Origin: Serinus canaria
Taxonomy: Eukaryota > Chordata > Aves > Passeriformes > Fringillidae
Reading direction: 5' to 3'
Assembly (NCBI RefSeq): GCF_022539315.1
Contig: NC_066323.1
Location: forward strand, 14,187,719-14,251,718
Length of the DNA: 64,000 bases
Shown here: positions 12,471-27,400 of the stretch, one piece after another
How the letters are laid out: each line of letters opens with the position of its first letter
Numbering within the stretch: the first letter of the stretch is position 1
Made by a program: the position numbers and the translations under genes
Notes under the pieces: model-generated
The model's input: the letters and a program-made list of their open reading frames with translations, nothing else
The model's database searches: none
What the model was told of the DNA's origin: nothing

Positions 12471-15400
12471 TCTCTAACATAACAGTATAATAGGGCGAGG
12501 CATCCCGGTGTCTAAAGCTCGGCAGGGCGTTCGCTCACCCTCGTGTCCTCAGCAGTAGCTGTGATTCCACGCAGGTTTTCCTGGGTTTCTCGCTTGTCCG
12601 TGCGGCGTGTCCGGAGCCGGCTCCGGCACTGGAGCTGAGCCCTTAGCACAGCTGGGCCACAGGGCTCAGCACCAGGAATGGGGCTCAGCACGGGGTGGGT
12701 TGTGCTACTGAGGTACAAAAAAAGTACCAGAGACTTCCTTGATTAAAATATATAAATTCAAGGCATAGAAAGGAATGAGAAGTAATTGTTATATCAGTGC
12801 TAGTTTAACTACTACTGTATGTACTATAAAAAGTCATTGCTAATGACTTTTTAATAATATTTTTTCCATTATAATAGCAATTTGCAATGATCCATCACAT
12901 TGGCACACCACTGCTCTTAGGAAGTAAAAAAGGAGGGAGAGATAACAGTCTGTGTCGAACCAGAATTAAGGCCTAAGTAGTTAATTTTTTCTACACCTAA
13001 GTTTGCACATTAAATTGTACATTCTATGTCAATAGTGATTTTATGGAAAGGATTAAACATATTCCATGTTAGCAATGGCTTTAAATATTTAAGCTGTTGA
13101 GACAGTTTGTGCCTCTTATACAAGGAATAAATGATTTTTTTTTCTATTATTCTCAGGCCTACGTTTACATGTGGAGGAGTTGTATCTGGAGAGTCAGGGT
13201 TTATTGGGAGTGAAGGATTTCCTGGCGTGTACCCACCAAACAGCAAATGTACTTGGAAAATCACCGTAAGAATTTTTAATACCATGAAATCAGTGCTGAA
13301 GACAATGAACAGCTATTTGTTGTTAAACTGTGTTTTACATGGGGTAACATGTAATAATGCAATAATGAACTCAGTAACTCAAAGAAGCTCAGCTATCTGG
13401 AGCTTTTTAGGGTTGATGTAATATGATAATAGTGGCTGAAACAGAACTGGCCTTGCCTCATATCAGAAGCAAATTTTCATTGACTTCCCTGATGCACCTC
13501 TAATTGTTTTAAATTAACCCATTTACAAGCAAACATCTCCCCTTCTGTCACTGAGGAAAGCAACAGTGAGTTCTATCAAAGAAAAGATTTGAGGTGGTGA
13601 GTATGAAAAGCTAAATTTCTTGGCAAGACAACGTATAAAAAGGTTTCAGTCAAACCCAAAAAAAATCCAGGCAGGTTTGCTTGAAGTGTGCTGCTAGCAG
13701 TGTTCTGCCAGCCAGTACATCTGGAGTTTGTCATACAGCAGGATGATAGCAGTAGGGAAGTGTTGTTACATTTATAAATTACTATGTGAAATGGAACTGT
13801 ATGGTACAATTGATATTTTGATGCTGAAATGAGACTGTAGGGCAGAGATATCATATTCATGGACAACAGATTCCATGAAACAACTAGGACTAAATACTCC
13901 TGTTGTAGATGTCCTGTGTCTAGAACCACAGACTCAGAGAAGGGGATGTGAGTGAATGATTACTTGTCCTCACATCTGCACAAAGTAAGTCCTCTGAAAC
14001 TGCCCACCAAATTTCCTCTCCTTTTTAGACATGGTTCACCAAGAACTCTCTTGACATTGGGCCTACAGAAAAAATAGGATGGCATAAAAAAATAAGTTAG
14101 TCTGTGTGTTGACAGGATCACTAAAGACAAGTTCAGTTGAAAGACTGCATCACAGGCTAGGTGTTGGCAGGAGAATAGGATGTCACAGGATAATTGTTTC
14201 CTGCTACTATAGAGATGCTGACGCAGAGCAGGAGACATTGATCTGTTTACAATGTTCAATTTAAAACAACTCTCGTACCAAATGAGTGCTGTGATTTTAA
14301 TCATTTTATCTGAGAGATCCCAGTGAAGCTGCAGAGTTGCTTTCTGCACCTTTCTGTTGCGTTACTATTGGGGACTAGTTAGAGGTTACCTTTGAGCCGT
14401 GTCTGACCTCATCCAGGAGAGGATGTGAAACATGGTGCATGCCCATAAACTTGCTTCCTTTCTGTTGAGGGGCTGAGGAGACAGCAATCAGCATGGCCCA
14501 CCTTGCCATCTGAAGAGCAGATGCAAATTGCATTTGGAATCATACACACATGCCTTAAATAAAAAGGAAAAACATACAAAATTAATTTACCAGTATAACT
14601 AAGTATTAGATGTTCAAAAGATCAAAATTGAATCTGGAGGGAGATACTAATTTTGCTTATAACAGCATGAAGTTTTTACCACTAAAAAACTTAGATAACA
14701 AATGGAGGCAGCACTAAAGAAGCAATTACTGAATCATGCCATGTATCTGCCCTTCATATATGGGGGTAGAGGGAGAAGAGAACAAATTATTGTACTTGGA
14801 AAGTCCATGCAGAGTGCTTTAATTGCAGACTTTATGTGGCTGTTGCTAACAAGATGCCAACATCCAGGTGAGCCTGGGCACAGTGAGAAGCATTTCTACA
14901 GAGCTGTAGCAGAGCTGTGTCTGCACTTGAGCTTTCTTGACAATGGGAGGAACTCGATGGCTTCTGTCATTTCATGATCACCCTGACTCCCAGTGTTTTG
15001 CTGTGCTGCCATTTGACTGCCTCCTGCTTGTCCTCTGCAGTTTGCCCAAAGCCAGAGAAGGGCTGCACAACTGGAGTAGTCCAGGCTTGCTTGTGCCCTC
15101 AGCCCATTTAATGCCTGTTTTGTTAAAAGTAATGTTCACTTAGCCAAGCTGATTTTTTTTCCCCCATCAACTGTAGAATGCTCTGTGTCTTCTGGGTGTG
15201 CAGGAGGGATGCAGGGAAGGCAAGGACTAATAAACCTGCAAGACCAGGCCTGTACTCTCTTTAAAAAGACCATGGTTTACCAAACTGTGGCAAAATGGTA
15301 CACTCAAGGGTCTGGTTAGCCTGAATTTATACCACAAAATCCTTTCACCAAATATTGCTGAGGCTCAGAATAGCTTGTAATAGCACCCAAGTAAGTAAGC

Positions 15401-18400
15401 CAGTTACACTGCCATGAAGAAATACTCTGTAGTTACTGTTAGTCTTCCTCATTTAGCATCTGGTCTTAGAAAGTGACTAAGACATTTGCCTGTCCGTTTT
15501 AGCCAAGGGCTGTGAACACCTTTCTGAAAACACTCTCCTAATGCAGGATCTGACAAGTCTGCAAGACTGATAGAGACGTTGATTTACTTTATGTCTGGGT
15601 CACGAGAAGCGTGAAGCTCTTGTTTTCTCAACCACAGAATTTCCTCATCTGCACAAGAAATGCAGAATGAGAGCTAATTCGTTCTTTAGAGGAAAACAGG
15701 TTTAGAAAACATTACAGGTAATACAGATAAAGCAATGTAGCATTCAAATATCATCTGAAATCTTTTCAATTAGTTTGTTAAAGCTGGAAGAGTCTAAGTC
15801 AGTTATGGTTCTGTTATTTCAAAAGACTGTGACTTTTTCAGCTGGCTAAAGAAAACAGCTTTTCTATTCTAAGAGCTCTAAGAAGTGTTCAGCACATGCT
15901 TGTGGTTCTATTACAGCCTTGGCAGACTACCCAGCAGCTTTTCACTGGCTTTGCTAAGTCATTTGTACAGCTATTTCCTTTCCTATAGTAATGTATATAG
16001 CTTTATCTGAAATATGTCCTATACACTTACTTTTAATACTCTGGAATCCTTCTTGGCCATCACCTCACAGAAATGTGTCACACAGTCCAAGAATCTGGAC
16101 TGCTGTCCCATGTTTTTCCGGCAGACTGCTCAGTTCCCATAAAACTCCAACAACTTTATGTGCAACAATAATACTGAAAACTGTCAGAGTTATGTAAGGT
16201 TATGTTTTATAGGTTCAGGAGCTGCGTTCCAGCAGGTTTGCTGACAATAAGCAAAGTTTGAAAAATTTTCTTATCAGGGCAGTTGGGAATCTGCCCTGAG
16301 GGAGCAGAATATTTAAGATAATTTTTTCTATGTTTTAAGCATTCATTTTCCTATGTCATTGTAAAACTGCCCTTCCAGTTGAAAACAGGTCTTTACACAT
16401 TGGTTGTATTGCTGGAAAAGAAAAAGATGAACAGAATCTAGTGCCCTTGTCAGGAAGAGCAAGCTAATACAAATTTTCAAAATTGGAGATGGAGATAGAC
16501 AAGCAACTAGGCAGAAATCATGGTTCTTCCCAGGATGTAACTCCAAATAACTTCTACATTCATTCTCCGAAGAGAGAAATAATACATTTGGCTTGCAGGT
16601 CGTTGATGTATTTTTCAGCTCTACCTGGGACTGCTATAGCAAAGCTTACAATCAGCATTTTTGTATTAAACATATATCAGTATATATTCAACCCAATACA
16701 GGTTTAAAAGTTAGGCAAAATATATTTGTGAAAGTTGGCATTTAAGGGGTTTCCTCTCTTCAAAGTAAATAGTCTAAACCATGTAATTTTGATGAAGAGG
16801 ACTTTGTATTCAGTCAGAACAGAAAAGCAGCATCACTACATTAAAGGTAACTGAACTTTGATTAACATATGAAATACCTGCAATGAATGATAAGAAAGAA
16901 CAATCTCAAGACCTTATTTTGAGGTGTGTTGTATACATGAATAATTATGCCCTTCTGTAGAGGTCAGTAATCTACATAGATGATTTTAGGGAATTACGCT
17001 CTACAAAAATTCCCTCTAAAAATTTCTTTAGCCTTTCATAGGAGTAAGGCAGTAGTTCAGCATCAAAATTTTTGAACCGAAAGAAGTTCATATAGTTAAA
17101 ATAAGGGAAGCAGAGAGTGAGTATGGGTCGGTTGCCCTCTTTGTGACAAGGAAAGGCAGAGGATGAAGTGCCTCTGTTATTTAAAGATACCAACTGGATG
17201 GATAAAACAAAAATAAGGCACACCCTGCAGAGGAAGCATCACATCATTCTTCCTTTGACTCCTCCCTCTTTTTTTTTTTTTTGTCTTTTCTTTTAAGAGC
17301 TGAATTCCTTCCAGTTCTTCCTCTGAGGTATCCCATCTTACTGCATCAGGCTCAGATGTGGCTCAAAGTAAACAATACTGAGTCATGCTGGCCTTTGCTT
17401 GCTCCCCCGTGTTTCTCATGGAACAATATTTTAAATGTCCTGGGACAATCACTGGCAGATTTTAGCTCATTAGTTCTCAACATTTAAAGAAGCAAAATGG
17501 TAGAAATCAAAGAAAAGCACAGTTATGCAAAGATGCCTGTATTTAGCACAAGATTTCTTGGGAGTACTGCAAACTGGAACAGCTGCTGCCAGAATGTGGA
17601 ACCACCATCCTCTGTACTTCATTGTCATCTACTCAGACCACAAAGTTTTAACTGATTTAACATACTGGAACAAATTTGTTATTTTTGTGAATGACAAATA
17701 TTTTAATAAGCAAGTATATTTTAAAAATAAAAGTAATAGCAGTAAGTAGTGACTGTAATTAAGGGCCTGCCATATTTCTTTAAATGACTTACCTCTCCAA
17801 ATTCAGTTAAACATGAGCAAGGATTATTCTGACAACTAAAACCTGCAGCAGGCTCCACGTTAAACATTCGTGACCATGTGGCGGAGTTTTTCCTACACAT
17901 TTTATTACAGACTGTCATGAAACAGAAGTCAGTACATCTGTGGGGAACAGTCTTGACCAAGTTCACATAGGTTAAGCTGACAGAAGCAGAGATTAAAAGC
18001 TACAATTAAATATATTTAGAAAGTATAGTATAGTGTAGTATAGTATAGCATAGCATAGTACAGTACAGCATAGCGTAGCCAGTGGTGGAGAGAGAAGGGA
18101 GCAGAACCCTGCACAGAATGACTGATATAATGAACCAGAAAACCTAAGACTTGAGTGAATGGCTGACTGCAGTTAGGGTTTGGCAGCTTTGCCAGCATCC
18201 TCTCCCTCCTGAGCAGGGGTCTGTCCCACGTCCTGTTTCCCTCTGTCCCTGTGAGGTGGCAAGAGAGTAGCAGGCCCAGGGGTAGAGTGAGTGCCTTGGG
18301 GCTGGTGTGAGTAAAGCAGTGCTGGGTCAGTGCTCTCCTGGACCAAAGCTGTCAGTGAGCACCATCAGCATTACTGAGTGCTAACCACTTGGCTAAATCT

Positions 18401-21400
18401 GAGTGCAATTCTACAAGGACAGCAAAATGACCTTTTTGTACCCCAGAAGCAACCACCTCTCACATTTCCACTTCCTTCTTCAAACTCTGGGAGAGAGCAG
18501 GTATATTCAAAGAAGCAATTCAGGCTGAGAAAATAGGGAAAAATCTCATAAGCATTGATAAAACTGTTTAATCTAATATGCTAGAGCAACTTTTGCTCAG
18601 CTTTCAAAAATAGGGGAAGGAAAAGGGGAAATATCTTAAAGATGGGCAAGTTTTAGCCAAAGCTGCAAGAAACTATTGTGGAATATATTGGACAAACTTA
18701 ACTGTAGGCATGATAGTTTATTTTAAAACATGATAACCTTTAAAGGTCACCCTATTTGCATCCTATCATACCAGCTGTACAAACTTATGAAAATGATTGT
18801 TCCACCCCAAAAGAGCATATGCAATTTTACATACATACTTCTGGAAAAATGCTTCTGTCATCTAACTGCCTAAATTTGACTTTATCTAACTAATTTTACT
18901 GTCAGCACTTCTGAATTTACTTGTCCAGTCACACAGACTTTTGTAGTATAACCATAAATAATATTCAGATCTTCTGGCAGGAATACCAAATTCATTTTAG
19001 CTCATTTTATGTTAAAATGACCAAGCCTTAATGTTCCTTAGTGATTCAGACCAGAAGACAAGTGAATGCAGTGAGAGATGTAAATATGAGAGCAGTGATT
19101 CAAGGAATAAATTCAAGATTATGCTCACGGTGGTTTTGTAGTAGTAGCAGTGATGTGTACCAGCACAGGGGCCCTGAATGCATTTTTGAGAGACCTTTGA
19201 ACTTAAAAGAAAGTTCTCTGAAACCAGCAGCAGGAACTGCAGTGGAGCTGGTCAGGAAGTGTGCACATGGACCTTGGGCAGCTGAGAACAGCTCAAGCAG
19301 AAGTCTGTCCTGCTGCAGGATCAGTATCAGCACTGGACATAAAAGCAGCCACATGAGAGAGTAACCTGAACACACCTACGGCATATTTTTCAGTACATCT
19401 AGAGCTGCTGCCTCTATCAGTATCTTCTGTGGGTTAAAGCAGTCACTTCCATTTATAGCACTTCTATCTATAATTGACAAGCAATTTTTAACTGTTGAGA
19501 CTCAATGTTAAAACAGTTTGACAATTTCATATAGGAACAGTTTAGTTTTAGTTTATTTCAAACCAGTGTTTTAAAATGAGTCACTGTTAAGGAATCAAAA
19601 AAAATCATGAACTCTTAAATAACATGGCTTAAATATGAACTTAATGCAGATATATTAAGTGTATGTTTAAAGCAGAAAATTATAGTAGTGTCTCAGTAAA
19701 GCAGAACAGCTGCAATTATTTTAATAGCTAACCACTCTACCATGATATGGATTGAATGCAGATAATTACACTTGCCTGTCTAGGGTCTCTCTATACTTTA
19801 AAATACTCTTTCCCTTCTTCAGTTCTGTTGCACAGCATTAAGTGCTTTATTTGAATAGTTTTCACTTCTCAGTATGCTGATTTTTCTCTTAAAAGCTTGT
19901 AACTATATTCTAGGAAATGTTCTCCTCCTTGTAAATGATTATGTTGTCTTAATTTACATCCTTCTCTGTATTCTTGTCTCTTTTGCAATGTCCACAGATG
20001 CAGACATAAAACAAGATTTGCCCTGTCGAATGTTTCCTCAGATGTTTCAGAAAACAAAATCTCTTCTGTATTGAGGACACCCACTAGTGGTTCTTTTGAA
20101 TTCTCTGTTTATAGTTTTACATTGTCTTTCCAAATATAATTATTTCACTGCAGCCACTGCAGCAATTAAATATTAGGGTTGTACAATGTTAGCCATGAAG
20201 TTTCCAATTTTACTTATAAATGTAAGATGTATGTCAGTAAATTAAAAAACCTCCTTCAAACTATGAAACTTGGTAACACAAATCATAGAGAGAGGCCATT
20301 TCATTTGTTTAAAATGGTAAATTATTTGTTCCATATTTTTTTCATATTCATCTCATCCTCATCCTCCTCACTTTGCTTGGTGACAGGGAGCTGCATGGCT
20401 GATTCTACACTTTCAGCAGAAAATAAGAGAAACACACCAAGTTGAACTTGTTTATAATTAACTGCATGAGCCTGACTAGCAGATGTGCTGGATCAGAAAT
20501 GAGATAATGGCAAGAGATGGCCAGAGCCTTGTATTAAGGATTGGTCCAAGTTACTTTAAAAACTGCTGTGCCTGGAATACAGTTGACAAAAAGAGCTCAT
20601 CTGACAGGAGCTGAAGGGTATGAAAACAGTAATGCAAACAGTGGGATCTGATAGATATGTGGTCACCCTTCCAGATGCATGTCTCCCTCCTTCCCTCTCT
20701 CTGCAGGTCCCAGAGGGAAAAGTGGTGGTGCTTTCTTTCCGGTATTTGGACCTGGAGAGCGACAATCTGTGCCGCTATGACTTTGTGGACATCTACAGCG
20801 GCCACGCCAACGGCCAGCGCATCGGCAGGTTCTGTGGCACTGTGAAACCAGGGGCCCTGGTGTCCAGCAGCAATAAAATGTTGGTGCAGATGACTTCAGA
20901 TGCTAATACTGCTGGGAGTGGATTCATTGCAAAGTTTTCTGCAGCAGAACCACACGAAAGAGGTAATTAACCATTCTATATGTGCTGAAGACAAATATAA
21001 CTCAGCTCTATCCAGAGCCACATTAATGCTTTAAAAGATGTGGTGCCAGAGATATTAAGGATTGTGCTATTCAACATACTTATTAATTACCTTGCTTAGC
21101 AAATGGCAAAGCGTAACTGTTTAGACATCTTAGTTCAGCAAGCACTAAGGAGAAAGGCTGACAAGTCTAAGAGTAGTGGAAGAACTGTACCTAGTAGTAA
21201 ACTGGTAATAACTAGCCATTAAAAGGGCAAATGAAATTCAATATAGATAAATGTTGCATATAAGGGGAAGACACCCTAACTTTGTGCTCAGTACAGCAGG
21301 TTCTGAATTGACTCTTACTGTTTTGGAAGAGAGATCTTAGATTTTAAGTAGATAATTTATGAAAACAGTAGTTGAGTATTAATTCAGTGCGTAATAGGTA

Positions 21401-24400
21401 TCAAAAAAGAAACATAAACTTAATAATTTTTAGAAAGAAAATAAAGACCAAACAACAGCAACAAAACCCACGTCATTATAAAACCATAATGCATGTACAT
21501 CTTGAATAAAGTTTGCCTTTCTGATGTTCCCATCTCAGAACTGAATATGATCAAATTATCAGAAGGAATCAGAGACAACAAGTATGACAGAGTTAAAAGA
21601 GCATCACATACACAGAGATCAACTGCACAGCATTAACTTCTTCATGCTGGAAAAGAGAAAGTCAAAGGGACTGTAGGAGGGGGCTTTGAAGTCATGACTG
21701 GTGGGGAGGAAGTGACTGGGGACCTCAATCCATCTCTTTCAATATAAAAACCAGATGAGCAAGTGGCTGCAGAGGAAAGGAGAGGGTGATTTTTCTCTGT
21801 GGCCTGTGAAGCAGTAGAACACTGTACCATGGGACATTGTGGGTTGTCTGTTTCTGTCCTGGTTTAAAACCACTTACAAAAACATATCAAAGCAAAATTC
21901 ATCAGGTATTACTAAACTTAAAGGCGTTGCCTTGTACTTGGGAAGAGTATGAACAGTGAGAGGCTGGGAGGTCACAGGGAGGTGGTATTGCCTAGTTAGT
22001 GACTCTTTTTCAAGGCTTTTGCTATTGGTATGATACCAGACTAGACAGGTTGTTTGGCAGAGGCAGTGCAAGTGATAATTTATCAGGCCTACCAGCTGTA
22101 AACTTGTATTGAACGATACAGTAAATAACTGTGCCCGGATATAGTTAATTTAACGAGAAGGTTCATAATAATATTGTAGATAAGGATTACACACCTGATG
22201 GAGATTTTAATTTGGAACTGAGGGCAGGAGATACGGATGAAAAAGACCCCTCTCCATCAAGAACACTCCACAGGCTGCAGTTCCTTTGGTTGTGCCTGTC
22301 GCCCCCACCATCGCTTCCCACGGGCTGCGGGGATGGCTCCTCCAGTACCTGCGGCTTCTCCTCCTCCTCCTCCTCCTCCAGTGTTTGCAGGAATGCTTCT
22401 CTCTCTCTGTTTTGCTGCCGTTTATTAGCTGTGTTTTCCCAGAGGTGCCCCCCACGAGCTGGGGCGGAGGGCTCGGCCGTGTGCCTCCTCAGCACGGCTG
22501 CCGCCCTCAGCGGCGCTCAGGCCCGCGCTGCGCTGCTTTGCAGGGGACCAGTACTGCGGGGGACGGCTGGAGAAGCCCTCGGGCTCCTTCCACACGCCCA
22601 ACTGGCCAGAGCGGGACTACCCCGCGGGAGTCACCTGTTCCTGGCACATCGTGGCCCCGAAGAACCAGGTAAGGCCCAGCTGGCACAGCTCAGCTTCCAG
22701 CGCCTGCAGGGACCCACGCTGGCCGGGACACTGCGATGGCACCCGGCCTGCACGGCGGGCAGGGACACGGCCACGCTCCGGCCGTCCCGCCTTCCGCTCC
22801 CCCATCGCCCCAGTGACTCCTGTGCTTCCTCAGCAGGGCCACGCTCTGGTACACCCCCCGAAATGAAACCCATTAAAGCATCTGTGACTGCTGAGGCTTT
22901 TAAGCCAAGGAGGGTTTAAAGATTATTTTCTTAACTCAAAAAATTCCGTGCAAATGAAGTCAGGGCGTGTGATCATCTCAGCACCGAACGTGATGATGAC
23001 CAATGCTGCATTTAAGTCTAACAGTGTTTGAGCATTTTTGGTGTTACTGCAGTTTACTACTGAGGTACCCAGGTAGAGCTGATTGAATTTAATAAAAGCA
23101 GTTTATTCTATTTCATATTTTGTAGGCTCCATCGCATAACATGCTTGCTTAATTAGCCAGATGCCATGAGAGCATCTGTTACCACTTCATTAGGAGCTGA
23201 GGAGATGTGACTGCAGACTGAGAGGGCTCTTGTGCCACGCATGGCAAACACAAGTGTGTTCCCCACACTGTAGGGCGAATCTCAATCCTAACTGCACATT
23301 TTCTGGTTGCTGCTGAGCCATCTGCTCTGTATCTTAGCAGGAGGTCTGCAATGATTGAATGTTTGGGTTGACAAGCATGTTTGGTAGGTTACTTTTCTTG
23401 CCACGTTCAGCTTTTAAAATTCATTTACATATAAAGATGACTTTCCTCTTCATCTTCCGCTCATGACTAATCCTTGAAATAAAAAAAGCTGCCCCAGATA
23501 AATATATTCTTCTGATCTTTCCTACTTTTGCATTTACGAAGACAGTTCCTCCCTTGAACTGAAGCAGTATGTCAGCTTAGTCTTTTCTGTATTCCTTTTT
23601 AATGCACATTCCTTGTTTGCTAGATACAGGCCATTTAACAATCCTGTAGATAGGCAGTGATTTTTAAACCCTTATCTGTAAACTGCAGATTACTTTTGGT
23701 TCTTTCCAAATGTCTCTAGATAAGCCTAAGAACTTTTCCTAAGCTCACAGAGATTTGAGAAAGGCTATATCAGCATAAAAATAAGGGCATTATATTCTGT
23801 GCCTTTTGATGACTATTCCACAGATCTACCTGTTCCCAAATATATATTATTCATGTACTGCAACAGTGGTTGTTTGCATGGAAAAAAGGCAGAATTTTAA
23901 CAGTGCCATTTTCCATTAAGTAGTGAATAAGCATCTCTCTTCAAGTGCACAGATAAAGCTCCCCAGTCTTCCATTTGCCAGAATTTAGGTGGTGTTGTCT
24001 CTATTTCCCATGTGATCAATATAACAAGACACTCTTGTTTTGTTGCTTCAAATACAAACCAATAATTACCTTATTTATTACAGAAGATGAAGGAGCTTCT
24101 CCTGATCATGAAGAGCTTCTATTCTATCATGAAATACTTATCAGTGAAAGTGCACTTATTGAACAATAGTGAAGTAGATATTATGGCCTGCTGTTTGCCT
24201 GCTATGGGAAAATTTAGCATTTCTATTCCCAGTTGCATTACTTCTTTCTATACCATCTTTTTTGATCACAAGCATGTTATTCAGATGGGTATTCCATTTA
24301 AAGTGCATTTTTTTCATCATGATACTGAGGGTTTTGAAACAAGCCTGTTAGTCATCTCTGAAATCAAGTCCCCCAATGTTACTCATACTTCATGGGAAAC

Positions 24401-27400
24401 AAAATTAACAAAATTATGCCTTAAATATCTTAATAGTGCAAAACTATATCCAAGCAAAACTAAGACATCAGGTGATAACAGGCTATCATTGCTATAAATG
24501 TAGAGCAAGATAACTTTTGCTATGTCAAATAAAGTACGTGCCATGTACAAATTACTTATTTTTCTTTGTACAATCTTAGAAGATTTAATACCATCTTTGT
24601 TTGAGTCAGATCTTTATAAAGGTTGATCTACAATCAGCATAAATCAGTCTTGTCATTCAAGCCTTATTTGTGCTATTTATGGGAAGGTGATTTAAATATT
24701 GCTGTGCTTCATCTAAGAAGCAACCTAAATGCATATATTACCTCTGTTTCCATGCAGCATTTAGGTTGTGATTCCCTTCCTTGCCACACATGATTGACAG
24801 AGTCATTCTGCAGGAATTCATTTCAGAGTAGTAAATTCCATTTCTGTTTTCTTTTACATTGTTGGGTTTTTTTTTCCTTAAGTAAAAAAATCCATAAATA
24901 AAAGTCATTGGAGATAATCTCATTAGTACTGGAAATACCAGTATGATAATAGTTCACATTTATTACTTGTAAAGCCTCAACAATTATGGAAATCTGACAT
25001 GGAAACACTATTCCTTTCAGTACTAACTTTCTCTTGGGTTTAGTTTTACTATTTGCTAATTTTCTTTCTATCAACATTTTAATTTCTAATGTTTTTAATT
25101 CTGCATCAAGTATAGACAGCATTGGCAACCATAGTGATTTAGGCCCTGCTGTTAATGAAGTCAGTGAAATGCCTCGTATCAGCTTTGCCTTTGCTTTTTC
25201 TTTAGTGTATCTTGAAAGATGCAATGACATTAAAAGCCCCTTTTCTGTTGCTTACACTTGCTGTAGTTATTTTAAGAGCATTGTAACACCTAACACCTAC
25301 TAACATTCACTCATAAAATAAGTTTATCAGAAGTTACTTGCATAGATTTGAGAAGAAAATGTTTTACAGAATATTAGAGTCATATGCTGAACTACTAGTT
25401 GGAGAGGTCACGTGGATTAAAATACTTTACAATTAAGTGGATTAAGGAATTTTACTTTACTGAAAGAAAATTAAAATTAAATAGTACTTATGAATATGAA
25501 GATGTCACTTACTACAAGAAGTATTAATAAATTCTGCATGTCAAAACCTAAATGACTTATTTCCATTTTCCTTTTAGCTAATAGAGTTAAAGTTTGAGAA
25601 GTTTGATGTGGAAAGAGACAACTACTGCAGATATGACTATGTTGCAGTGTTTAATGGTGGGGAAATCAATGATGCTAAAAGAATTGGGAAGTACTGTGGA
25701 GACAGTCCACCAGCGTAAGTAACTTCCTGTAGCTGGGAACTTCACTAGCACTGTGTGTCATTTTGCTAACAGTTCTGTCCAAGGCTTCTAAAAGATTTTA
25801 AGTTTTAAATTAAATGCAGTGTTTTGTACCTCCAGCTGAACATGTAGAAATTGCTTGGTATATTGTCTCTCTCTAGGTTTTCTCTATTTTCTCTCTCTCC
25901 ATGACTAACCCTGGCTCCATCTGTGTTCTTTGCTGTCCCATAAGCCTCATTAGCCCACAGGGTAAAACCCCAGTGTAATCCCAGTGCTGCTGTACTGGTG
26001 TGTAATGGTAGCTGAACATTAACATAATTTGATTGTAGATACTGAGGGACAAGGATCCAGCTGAGCTCCCTAGCCCCTTGGCTCATTCCTCACTTTATCT
26101 GACTCATTTTCCTCTTGGCCCTTTTTAAAAAGACAGGATACACAGATCTTTCAGATTTGGCCTTGTAGTCCTGGTGTTCAGGAAGCAGAACAAAGCTCTT
26201 GGCAGCTGATAATCAGTGCCCTCCTACGTCCACAGGCTGTGTCAATACTGCAGCAAGGAAAGTCTAATCTGGGCAACCACCATGACAGCTGTAAATCCAG
26301 AGAATTCCAGTTAATCAGCCCCTTACTTTTGGTTAAGTCAGACCCAGCCATCAGAGTAAACTGATTTCTGATAATCTGCCAAAAAAAAGAGAAACAATGA
26401 CAAGTTTTTACTTCAAGGACTTAATTAAGGGTTTCAAAGAAATCCTGGGTAATCAATGTCTAATCATTGACAAAAAGTGAGCCCACAGAAGTAATAACCC
26501 AAAACATTTTATTTTTGCTGGGTTTGTTGAAGAGTTGCAGAATCCAGTACTTAATGAATTTTCATATCCCTTCCAATGGTGCAATATCTTTTTTACTAAA
26601 CGAAACCAAATTTTAAAACTTTTTTACTTCGTTTATGTAAAGAGGACTTCTTCAATGTATTTTCCCACTTTCCTAATGCGACCCCTTCCATTTCATGGAA
26701 ATGAAGTTTGCAATGAAGTCACTGGGAAGAATTGAACAATACTCATATTGGCATAAACTTCAGTAATCAAGAGTTTTAGGTGATTAATGGAAATGAGTTT
26801 CATCCTCAAAACACCAGAGTGTGACATGCCAGCAAGGAATCATGTATTTTTCAGTATTAGTCTGGAGTGTTTTGGGTTTTTTTTAAGAATGTTATTCATG
26901 CTTTTTGGCTTTGACATGTGAAAGAATGGAAATATTTTATTTTGGTTTTCTGTTTTAGGCCTATTCTGTCTGAGAAAAATGAGTTGCTCGTTCAGTTTTT
27001 GTCTGATTTAAGCTTAACAGCTGATGGTTTTATTGGCCATTATAAATTTAGACCAAAAAAGTTACCCACAACTACAGCTCTGCCTACAACCACAACAGTC
27101 CCTGCTACCTCAAGTAAGTTTACTGGCTCTATTTCATTTCCTATAAAAATTATTTATTCAAGGACAAGGAGAGAGTTACAGAAATACAAAATAGAAATTG
27201 TATTAAAAACTGAAGTTTTAAGGTTTGTTAGTATTTTAAATGTTGAAGGAATTAATTAAAATTAATATACTCAAGGGAGAATATACTTAACATTATTAAA
27301 GGAAATCTATGCAGGCAAGAGTTCAGTGTAAAAGTAACTTACTCCACCTGAGAGAATTTTCCTGTCTCTTCTCAATTTTGGACAGTTAACTAGCACATTC

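Noticed and set aside
22212..22919. 235-codon open frame over PCOLCE2 exon 4
   Set aside because: It is in a different frame from the real CUB2 coding text. It is explained by the local GC-rich patch and the CTC tract.
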